In this document: piece after piece, positions 54,907 through 61,651 of the stretch
Layout: every line of letters begins with the position of its first letter
Numbering within the stretch: the first letter of the stretch is position 1
Origin: a virus
Direction: 5' to 3' (one strand)
Virus record (IMG/VR): IMGVR_UViG_3300050821_008162
Span: 1-64,000 of that record
Length of the DNA: 64,000 nt
Program-made: the position numbers and the translations under genes
The notes under the pieces: generated by a model
What the model saw: the letters and a program-made list of their open reading frames with translations, nothing else
What the model was told of the DNA's origin: nothing
Databases searched by the model: none

Positions 54907-55899
54907 TCAGGCCGCCGAGTCCCACATCACGATGCGCGCGTTCGTCGCATCGGTGTGGACCAAGCCAAACCCGCCGAGGTAGTACCAGGCGATGCCGCGC
55001 GACCGACCGTAGTCGCCCGGGATTTTCGCGCGGATCTCTTCCGGGATACACACAGCCTCAGTGACCGTGTCCCCTCCCATGATGAAGGCCCAGGACGAGA
55101 GACCGTTGGTCCACGCCTGCGCAGTCCCGCCCCACGGATCGTACGTGGTCGCGTTCGCCGCGCCGCCCTTCGGGATGAAGGTCTGCTCGATGTAGCGGGT
55201 CGACTCGTAGCGGCCGATCTCGCCGTTGAAGATCATCGCGAGACCAGTCTCCGTGTACTGGTGGATGGTCTCGAGGCTGTTCTTCAGGTTTCGCCAGGTG
55301 GTCGGATGCGACACGCCGACGTAGTCGTCCGCGGTGAAGGGCGGGATGTTCCGTTCCTTCATCGTGTCGACGATGGCCTTCGCGTGTCCCGTCCCGTAGG
55401 CGAGGTTGTTCGTCACCGAGGCAGTGCTGTTGGTGTCGAGGTTGATCGCCGTGGCGGAGTTGCCGCCGCTGGGCTCTGCGCGCAGCGGGGTGTTCTTGAA
55501 CTGCAAATACGATTCGATGTCGAAGTATTTGCGCGCGTCATCTTTCAGCGTCTTGTCGATGATCGCTGCGACCTGATGCTTCGCCATCGCGAGCAGCTTG
55601 CCCGAGTACGGGACGGAGTTGCCCGCCTCGAACACGGTGAGACTGTGCTGCTGCATGGTGAAACCGGTCTCCGGGATTGGCGCACCCTCATCCAGGCGAC
55701 GGCCTTGCGTCCCCAAATTCGAGTAGACGTCCCAGAAATACTTATCGCCGCGGTTGAGACCCTTCTCGGTCCCATCCTCGGCGTCGCACAGCTGTCGCAT
55801 CTTGGTCAGCGGCTGGACTTGCTGCCGGAGAACGTCCGAAAGCTCGTCGCTATACATGAAGCCGCCTTCCGCAGCGACAGCCCAAAGCTGTCCTGCCAT
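54907..55899 (-). CDS. Major capsid protein, N4-gp56 family
   Basis: A 330-residue protein matching the N4-gp56 major capsid family: LRQQVQPLTKMRQLCDAEDG near the N-terminus, LNRGDKYFWDVYSNLGTQGR, EGAPIPETGFTMQQHSLTVF, FEAGNSVPYSGKLLAMAKHQ, DDYVGVSHPTTWRNLKNSLE and FIMGGDTVTEAVCIPEEIRAK. It forms the HK97-fold capsid shell. It follows the scaffold gene by 35 bases, as expected for a high-expression head pair. Length is slightly short for the family. Confidence 0.9.
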   Translation of the reverse strand: MAGQLWAVAAEGGFMYSDELSDVLRQQVQPLTKMRQLCDAEDGTEKGLNRGDKYFWDVYSNLGTQGRRLDEGAPIPETGFTMQQHSLTVFEAGNSVPYSGKLLAMAKHQVAAIIDKTLKDDARKYFDIESYLQFKNTPLRAEPSGGNSATAINLDTNSTASVTNNLAYGTGHAKAIVDTMKERNIPPFTADDYVGVSHPTTWRNLKNSLETIHQYTETGLAMIFNGEIGRYESTRYIEQTFIPKGGAANATTYDPWGGTAQAWTNGLSSWAFIMGGDTVTEAVCIPEEIRAKIPGDYGRSRGIAWYYLGGFGLVHTDATNARIVMWDSAA

Positions 55900-55934
55900 T
55901 TAAGGCTCCTTACAGACTTAGCGTTGATGTGAGA

Positions 55935-57233
55935 TCAGGCGACGACGCGACCGCGTGGCTCCGCGCGTCTGCGTGCCATTGCGGCGACGACTTCGGAGCG
56001 GCTGCGTTGCTGCGGCTGCCCCTGGTCTGCTCGCGGTGTCACCGATCGGTTGGGTTGCTGCGGGATCGTCTCACGACGCTGCGTGCGGTCGACTTTGACC
56101 TCGACGCGCGGCTTCGCCGTGGGAATTTGATCCTGCGGGGTCTCGGCCGGGGTTCCCTTCCACTTCCGGAAATCGCTGACGGCCGTCTCCATGAGATCGT
56201 TCATGGGACGGACCTTCGCGCCCTCGTGCCGATAGTGGAGGTGCCAACGGCCAAGCTCCTTCTGATCGGTTGGATTGGGCAACTGCGCTTCCGTAAAGCC
56301 GAGTGCCTTGAGATCCTCGTACTGCATTGCCGCGACGTCGGTCTTGACTGCGGCGACTGCCTTCGGATCGGAGGCGATGTCGGGATGTTTTGTCTTGAGG
56401 TCCTCGAGCGTCTTGAAATTCCGCGCGAGCTCATCGCGTCGGCGGTCCTCTCGCAACGTCTCTTGGGCTCCTTGTTTGGCCCCCTTCGCGACGACTCCCT
56501 CCACGATCGTCTTGAGGGTCTTTGCGGCCTCCTCCGGCGCCTCGAATTGCAGCTGCTTGACTGCATCGACCCACGGATCGACGGCCTCCTCGGCGGGGTG
56601 TTCGCCGCTGGCCTCGGTTCCGGGTGCCGGAGTTTCCGTGGTTTCGCTGCCGGGGTGTTCGGCGGCCGGGCCACGGACCCGTTGTTCGGTCTGCTGAAGC
56701 AGCGTGTTCACGCGCGTCAGTGTGGACGATGCCTCGTCGGCCTTGCGACGCGCTTCGTCCATGTAACTGTCGCCAGCGAGGCCACGCTGGGCCGCGGCGA
56801 GCAATTCCTCTTCGGAGAGTTCGAGCTCCTGGCCGCGCACCTTCACCTTGCGCTTGACCACCAGAGGCTGCTCGGTCTGCTCGGTCTGCTGCTGCTCCGG
56901 CTCGCTCTGCGCGGTCATCTCCGGCGGCACGCCCTGGTTGGCGAACGCGCGCAACTCGGCGACGTCGTCGGCTTCCTCGCTGCGCACGCGGCGCTCGCTG
57001 AAACGCTTTGCAATCTCGGCGCGCGGGTCCGGCCGGACCTGCGGCGCCTGGCGCTCCTCGGTCTGCTCCTGAGCGCGGATACCGCCATTTCCTTCGGTGC
57101 CGACGTCATCGGGACCGGTGGTCTCAGCCGACTGCTCGATGATCCCATCGCTCGGATTGCCATCCCGCGGCACCTCTTTCCGGTCGATGCGGCCTTGGGC
57201 TTCGGCGATCTGCTCAGCTTTGCTCGGGGGCAT
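55935..57233 (-). CDS. Putative head scaffolding protein, 432 aa
   Basis: Located directly before the major capsid gene. The sequence is highly charged and Glu/Gln-rich with few aromatics; long helical regions (ELSEEELLAAAQRGLAGDSY, EARRKADEASSTLTRVNTLL) separate disordered Pro/Thr-rich stretches, with a basic C-terminus (MARRRAEPRGRVVA). This composition and place are typical of scaffolds, whose basic C-terminus binds the capsid protein. There is no protease motif, so maturation would rely on exit or another enzyme. Confidence 0.75.
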   Translation of the reverse strand: MPPSKAEQIAEAQGRIDRKEVPRDGNPSDGIIEQSAETTGPDDVGTEGNGGIRAQEQTEERQAPQVRPDPRAEIAKRFSERRVRSEEADDVAELRAFANQGVPPEMTAQSEPEQQQTEQTEQPLVVKRKVKVRGQELELSEEELLAAAQRGLAGDSYMDEARRKADEASSTLTRVNTLLQQTEQRVRGPAAEHPGSETTETPAPGTEASGEHPAEEAVDPWVDAVKQLQFEAPEEAAKTLKTIVEGVVAKGAKQGAQETLREDRRRDELARNFKTLEDLKTKHPDIASDPKAVAAVKTDVAAMQYEDLKALGFTEAQLPNPTDQKELGRWHLHYRHEGAKVRPMNDLMETAVSDFRKWKGTPAETPQDQIPTAKPRVEVKVDRTQRRETIPQQPNRSVTPRADQGQPQQRSRSEVVAAMARRRAEPRGRVVA

Positions 57234-57612
57234 AGGTTCCTTCCCTTGTTACAAGTCCCATTTCAACGGCGTCCTCCTCGCCCTCCTCGGTCTCAACGAG
57301 GATGTCGAGTAGCTCTTCGCGTTCCTTCTCGGTAAGCAGCTTGTCGGCCTCCAAGCCCTTCTGAATCACCTGCTTGATCCAGTCGCACAGCTGCTCGAAC
57401 CGCCTGACCTCGTATTGCTTCTCGCGAATGCGCTCGCCCTCGGTCGGCGGGATGTTGACCAGCGCGACCAATGCGGCCGCCGCCTCGATCTTCGCGAGTT
57501 GCAGCATCGCCATGACGGGGCGTAAGCCGTTGGTCGCTGCGAGTTGCGTCTCAAGCTCCATCGAGATCGCGAACATCTGCGCGACCGCGATGGCCTCCAA
57601 AGGCTCTGTCAT
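57214..57612 (-). CDS. Hypothetical helical protein, 132 aa
   Basis: An all-helical protein (MTEPLEAIAVAQMFAISMEL ... VRRFEQLCDWIKQVIQKGLE) with an acidic C-terminus. It overlaps the scaffold start by 20 bases. It might be a portal- or scaffold-associated assembly factor. No family recognised. Confidence 0.68.
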   Translation of the reverse strand: MTEPLEAIAVAQMFAISMELETQLAATNGLRPVMAMLQLAKIEAAAALVALVNIPPTEGERIREKQYEVRRFEQLCDWIKQVIQKGLEADKLLTEKEREELLDILVETEEGEEDAVEMGLVTREGTYAPEQS

Positions 57613-57656
57613 GTGATGTCCCAGAAGTTGGCGGCTCGCGGAGCGCGAGTGCCGCC

Positions 57657-58481
57657 TTAGAGCTCGCCGGTCGCGAAAAGCCCGAGCACGGCTTCAATGG
57701 CGTCCTGGACGTCCCGCGCGTCGGCGATCTCGTCCGGCCGCAACGGCGGCGGCGTCTCGATCGCCGGCAGCGGCGGGAATGGGCGCGCCTCGATCTCGCC
57801 GCGCGGTGGCGGCGGTGGTGGAAGCAGCGGTCGGGGCGGATCAGCCTGCGTGCGCGCCGTCTTGTAGGCGCCGCGGTTGACCTTCGGGCCGCGCCAGATC
57901 GACGTGCCGCCCTTGGTGACGTCGATGACGATGGTGCCGGCGCCGGCCGTGAGACCGTTGCCGACCAGAATCGCGTTGTCGCCGCCGAGGATCAGTCCGG
58001 CCTGGGCCGTGCCAAAGACGCCGGAGAAGAAGGCTTGCAACGCAGCCGAGGCGCTCCCGGCCTGGGCGGTCGCGCTGACGCCCGTCAGCGGCGCGCTATC
58101 GCTCGGCGTGATCGTGCCGGCCTGCGCTGTGGCGGCGACGCCAGTGATCGTCGCCCCGACCCGCGGGGTAAGGTTCCCGGCGGCCGCGGTGGCGGCGACG
58201 CCGGCTACCGTGATGGCAACGGATGGCGTGATCGCGCCGGCCGATGCAGCCGCCGCCACGCCGGTGACGGCGCCCGCGACGGTCGGCTGCGAGATCGTGC
58301 CGGCGCTCGCGGTGGCAGCAACACCAGCGACCGTGACGGCGACGCTCGGCGTGATGTTGCCTGCGGTCGCAGTGGCGGAAACGCCGGTGAGGTTGACGTT
58401 GAGCGGCGCTCCGGCGAGATTCGGGAGATACTTCTTACGCCTGCGCCAAAGGCGCGGAAGTTGCCGGACAATAAGGGGCAT
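57657..58481 (-). CDS. Tandem 20-residue repeat protein, 274 aa
   Basis: Residues about 28-185 contain eight copies of a ~20-residue unit with consensus (V/T)xGV(A/S)ATAxAGxIxPxV; the first copies read GVSATATAGNITPSV and GVAATASAGTISQPT, and the last two are degenerate. Gly/Ala/Thr/Val repeats of this length could build a beta-solenoid or beta-helix. The rest is Pro-rich (RPLLPPPPPPR) with a short acidic C-terminal helix. It probably belongs to the virion surface or a fibre. The basic N-terminus could attach it. Confidence 0.72.
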   Translation of the reverse strand: MPLIVRQLPRLWRRRKKYLPNLAGAPLNVNLTGVSATATAGNITPSVAVTVAGVAATASAGTISQPTVAGAVTGVAAAASAGAITPSVAITVAGVAATAAAGNLTPRVGATITGVAATAQAGTITPSDSAPLTGVSATAQAGSASAALQAFFSGVFGTAQAGLILGGDNAILVGNGLTAGAGTIVIDVTKGGTSIWRGPKVNRGAYKTARTQADPPRPLLPPPPPPRGEIEARPFPPLPAIETPPPLRPDEIADARDVQDAIEAVLGLFATGEL

Positions 58482-58493
58482 ACAAAGCCCCTA

Positions 58494-58970
58494 TTACGGG
58501 GTTTCTTCCCAGCGGATGGTGCCGGAGCAATTGGTCGACGACGGCGCTGCGTTGAGCGTCAGCCCAAGTCCCTCGCCGGCGAGACAGGCCGCGCGTTCAT
58601 CGACATCTGCGGGCTGGTACTCCCACGGCAACAGAACGTCCCATGTGTACGATTCGAGCGTCTGCGTCGTGGTGCTGCTCGCCTGCGACGTGTCGTTGGC
58701 ATGAGCAGCCGCCGTCGTGGTCGCTTTGGTGTCGCCATCGTTGACGAGGTTGACCGTCGGCGTCGAGCCGCCGGACCCCGCCGTCACGGTCGCACCGGTG
58801 TAGCGCTTGAGCGACAACCGAAATTCTGTGGCCGATGTCTGACCGATCGCGCCGAGGCAAATGTAGCGCAACTTGAGACCATTGGCCGTTCCGGCTTTGA
58901 CGAAAAAGATGTCCTGCACAGCCGAGATCGCGACGTTCTCGAACTGCATGACGTAGACACGCGAGCCCAT
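58494..58970 (-). CDS. Hypothetical beta-rich virion protein, 158 aa
   Basis: MGSRVYVMQFENVAISAVQD opens a beta-sandwich-like protein with a Thr/Ser-rich loop (TQASSTTTQTLESYTWDVLL) and CSGTIRWEE at the C-terminus. Such proteins (often annotated as phage hypothetical structural proteins) accompany capsid genes in podoviruses and may decorate the head. Assignment is by context. Confidence 0.68.
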   Translation of the reverse strand: MGSRVYVMQFENVAISAVQDIFFVKAGTANGLKLRYICLGAIGQTSATEFRLSLKRYTGATVTAGSGGSTPTVNLVNDGDTKATTTAAAHANDTSQASSTTTQTLESYTWDVLLPWEYQPADVDERAACLAGEGLGLTLNAAPSSTNCSGTIRWEETP

Positions 58971-58973
58971 GCT

Positions 58974-60056
58974 CTATCCCCTTCTGAAAAACACTTTCTT
59001 GCGGCGATAGAGACCGCCGAAAGGCGTGTAACTGATCGCGATCAGGCCCTGGAATGCGCTGCCGCCACCACCACCGGTGCCGCCCGCCGCGCCTGAGCAG
59101 AGAGCCGCACCGCAGCCGCCGCCGCCGCCGCCGCCACCGCCGCCACCACCGCCGCCGTAGTGACCGCCCGCTCCGCCTGTCGATCCGGGGCTTCCGGGGT
59201 TGCCGGCGCCGCCGCAGTTCTGCGGACCACCGGCCCCGTGAGCCCCGACGCTGCCGCCGCCGCCTGATCCATGCGTCGCGTCAAACTGAGTGCCGTTGGC
59301 ACCGCCCGCGGTATTGCCGTTGTCGCCCGTCGGAGTGCCGCCCGCGCCGTGCGGGCCGGCTGCGCCGCCTCCGAGACCACCGTCGCCACCATTGCCGCCG
59401 GCCGCGCCCGTGTTGAGGCCACTGCTACCGGCGACCCCCGAGCCCCCGCCGTTTCCGTTGCCGCCGCTAAACTTCGTCGTGCCGACACCGGACGCGGCAG
59501 CACCGCCGGTTGAGCCGGACGCGGCCTTGGCCAGGACCGTGGCCGAGCTAACGACCCAGGTATCGCCAGCGCCGACCTGAATGTTGGCGGTGCCACCGGG
59601 CGTGAGCGCAAGATTGTTGACCAACGAGAAGGCGCCGCCGCCACCACCGGCCCCGCCGTTGCCGCCCGTGCCACCTGTCGTGCTGAAGGTGGAGCAGGCC
59701 CCAGGGGCGGTCGTTCCGGATGCGCCGGTGGCTCCGCTGCCGCCGCCCGCTCCGGCGCCGATGGTGTTGACCGTGTTCAGGCCAACGTTGAAATCGGCCG
59801 GAACAGGTACGGTCGCGCCCGATGTCGCGAAGAAGAAAAAGGTAACAGCGACGAAATCATCACGCTGTGACAGCGCGATCCATTCATCGAGGCTGAATGC
59901 CTCGCGCTCGACAACGTACTGTCCCGGAACCACCGGATTTTGCTGCGGTGGCGCAAACCCGCGCCGCACCGCGGCCGTGCCCAGGGAGAGCACCAGCGCC
60001 GCGCTCGCGACGAAGCTGAGGTAAACCAGCCCGTTTCTCGGGCCCAGAATTTTCAC
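58974..60056 (-). CDS. Glycine-rich protein with N-terminal hydrophobic segment, 360 aa
   Basis: Residues about 10-30 are hydrophobic (GLVYLSFVASAALVLSLGTA), then an ordered region to about 100 (VAVTFFFFATSGATVPVPAD). From about 105 to 340 the protein is Gly/Ala/Ser/Thr/Asn-rich with many GG repeats and a run of 14 Gly around 315. Such sequences form polyglycine-II sandwiches, known from phage adhesin tips, or flexible linkers. The last residues are basic. A receptor-binding tip or surface spike is plausible. Confidence 0.72.
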   Translation of the reverse strand: MKILGPRNGLVYLSFVASAALVLSLGTAAVRRGFAPPQQNPVVPGQYVVEREAFSLDEWIALSQRDDFVAVTFFFFATSGATVPVPADFNVGLNTVNTIGAGAGGGSGATGASGTTAPGACSTFSTTGGTGGNGGAGGGGGAFSLVNNLALTPGGTANIQVGAGDTWVVSSATVLAKAASGSTGGAAASGVGTTKFSGGNGNGGGSGVAGSSGLNTGAAGGNGGDGGLGGGAAGPHGAGGTPTGDNGNTAGGANGTQFDATHGSGGGGSVGAHGAGGPQNCGGAGNPGSPGSTGGAGGHYGGGGGGGGGGGGGGCGAALCSGAAGGTGGGGGSAFQGLIAISYTPFGGLYRRKKVFFRRG

Positions 60057-60406
60057 TTGACGACTGTCCCGTCGACCAGGAGCACGCCGGCTTCACCGGC
60101 TTCACCAGCCGGCCTCGGCTCCGGCAACGGATGCTGATCGATCGAGCCCGCCGCCATGTTGACGAAAATCGTATCGGGTTCGAGCACCATGATCTGATGC
60201 TCGATGTCCGGCGGTAGCTCGCGATTGGCATCCGCCGGCGTCATCTCGACCGTGGGTTCGCCCTTGATCTCAAGTCGTGTCCGGCCGCGAATAACCCGGT
60301 GCCCATGCGGCGTCGGGTGGAGATGCCACGGCAGACCATCGCCGGGAGCGCCCTCGAAGACCGAGGCGATGACCCCGTAGGCCACGACCGTACTTACCCG
60401 CATCAT
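60053..60406 (-). CDS. Cupin-domain protein, 117 aa
   Basis: WHLHPTPHGHRVIRGRTRLEIKGE and PPDIEHQIMVLEPDTIFVNM form the two cupin motifs. The metal-binding HxH is present, but the usual Glu of motif 1 is replaced by His (HGH), so it may bind another metal or none. It starts MMRVST, overlapping the previous stop. Its role in a virion operon is unclear: an enzyme or a structural beta-barrel are both possible. Confidence 0.8.
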   Translation of the reverse strand: MMRVSTVVAYGVIASVFEGAPGDGLPWHLHPTPHGHRVIRGRTRLEIKGEPTVEMTPADANRELPPDIEHQIMVLEPDTIFVNMAAGSIDQHPLPEPRPAGEAGEAGVLLVDGTVVK

Positions 60407-61101
60407 GCGATCCGGAGGATGGCATTGACGGCGTCGGCGGTGGGCATGACGGCAGTGAAGGTGCCGGAGGTAACGGTCTGCGTTCCGCCGAAGTCATGCA
60501 CCGAGATCGTGCGGCCGTTGAGCGGCGTAGCAGCGGCACCGAGCCGGGTGGACGAGTTGTAGATGATGCCGGCGGTGCAGGAGAACGACGCCGAGGTCCA
60601 CGACGGGTTCGGCGAGAAGTTGGTGATCGCCGTCGTGCCCGACGGATTGGACGGCGTCACGTTGGTGAGTGCGGTGCCTCCGGACACGTAGCCGGTGCCG
60701 GACGTCTCGTCGGTGCCGACGTTGGTCGCGGTGGGCGAGCCGGCACCCGGTGTCCCGACGTTGGTCTGCGTGCCATCGAAGGTGCGCGTCGGTGACACCT
60801 TGATGAGCAGCATCTTGAACACGTCGGCCGTGAACGCGATGCTCGATCCGGCGGCGCCGGTCGCGGCCTTGCTCATGGTGACTTGCGTCGCCGAGTCGAT
60901 CGACGCGATGACGGCGCCGGCGGGGATATTCGTGCCGGTGACTGCCATGCCGACGGACAGCCCCGCGGTCGAGGCGAGGGCGGTGATCGTGAACACGCCG
61001 TTCGACGTCGTTCCGGTCACGCCTGACTGCGTCGCGTTGAAGCAGTGCGTGGATTGGAGGAGCTCGACCTTGGCGGAGGTGCAGAAGGCGGTGGTTGCCA
61101 T
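60403..61101 (-). CDS. Beta-rich virion protein with fibre-type insertion domain, 232 aa
   Basis: MATTAFCTSAKVELLQSTHC begins a head-surface-like protein that continues with FKMLLIKVSPTRTFDGTQTN and GRTISVHDFGGTQTVTSGTF. Residues about 32-93 (NGVFTITALASTAGLSVGMA ... SSIAFTADVF) are a domain nearly identical in pattern to the insertion in the fibre gene. Located between a cupin and the portal-proximal gene, it is likely a structural protein of the head or neck. Confidence 0.7.
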   Translation of the reverse strand: MATTAFCTSAKVELLQSTHCFNATQSGVTGTTSNGVFTITALASTAGLSVGMAVTGTNIPAGAVIASIDSATQVTMSKAATGAAGSSIAFTADVFKMLLIKVSPTRTFDGTQTNVGTPGAGSPTATNVGTDETSGTGYVSGGTALTNVTPSNPSGTTAITNFSPNPSWTSASFSCTAGIIYNSSTRLGAAATPLNGRTISVHDFGGTQTVTSGTFTAVMPTADAVNAILRIA

Positions 61102-61104
61102 GGA

Positions 61105-61650
61105 TCAGGCCGCCTTTCGCCGCGCCAGCCAGGCGCGGACGTGCGGGTCGCGATGGTCGTGGTCGGGGTTTTCGCTTGCCCGGTGGTCCGGGCCGATGGT
61201 GTGCCCCTTGGCGACCCAGTCGCGCTCGATGTCGATCGCAGTTGAGAACCACGAGCCGATGACGCCGCGCACCGCCTCGCGTACCTGCTCGGTCTGGAAG
61301 TGCGGCTCGAACACCGTGCCCTTGGCACAGTTCACGACGGTCGCGACGGCATCCTCGAGCGTCTCGGCGTGCGGCGCGTGTTTGCTCGGATCGAGCGGCT
61401 GCGACAGCCGCGCCGTGCCAACCTCGCGGAGCAGCTTGCGCTCCTCGATCTGGACGTCGTGGTGGTGCGCCTCGATCTCGTCCTGGATGTCCAGGAGAAG
61501 GCGCGGCAGTTCGCGGCGGGCGCGGCGGGCGTCATCCGATTGCGAGGTGGCGTCGATCGCGATCAGGTCGCCGATCTTCTGGGCCGCCCAATAGGCCAAT
61601 TTCTCCGGCGGGTGGGCGCCCCCGTCGGTGACGAATCCCTGGATGAGCAT
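61105..61650 (-). CDS. Hypothetical virion-operon protein, 181 aa
   Basis: Helical and basic with a His-rich tail (KGHTIGPDHRASENPDHDHR). It follows the portal gene by one base and the frame ends in a basic WLARRKAA. Small proteins at this place often help head completion. No motif recognised. Confidence 0.68.
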   Translation of the reverse strand: MLIQGFVTDGGAHPPEKLAYWAAQKIGDLIAIDATSQSDDARRARRELPRLLLDIQDEIEAHHHDVQIEERKLLREVGTARLSQPLDPSKHAPHAETLEDAVATVVNCAKGTVFEPHFQTEQVREAVRGVIGSWFSTAIDIERDWVAKGHTIGPDHRASENPDHDHRDPHVRAWLARRKAA

Positions 61651-61651
61651 C

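Noticed and set aside
57657-58481. CRISPR-like DNA repeats
   Set aside because: The periodicity is at protein level with about 60-base units that vary in DNA sequence and have no spacers; it lies in a sound reading frame.
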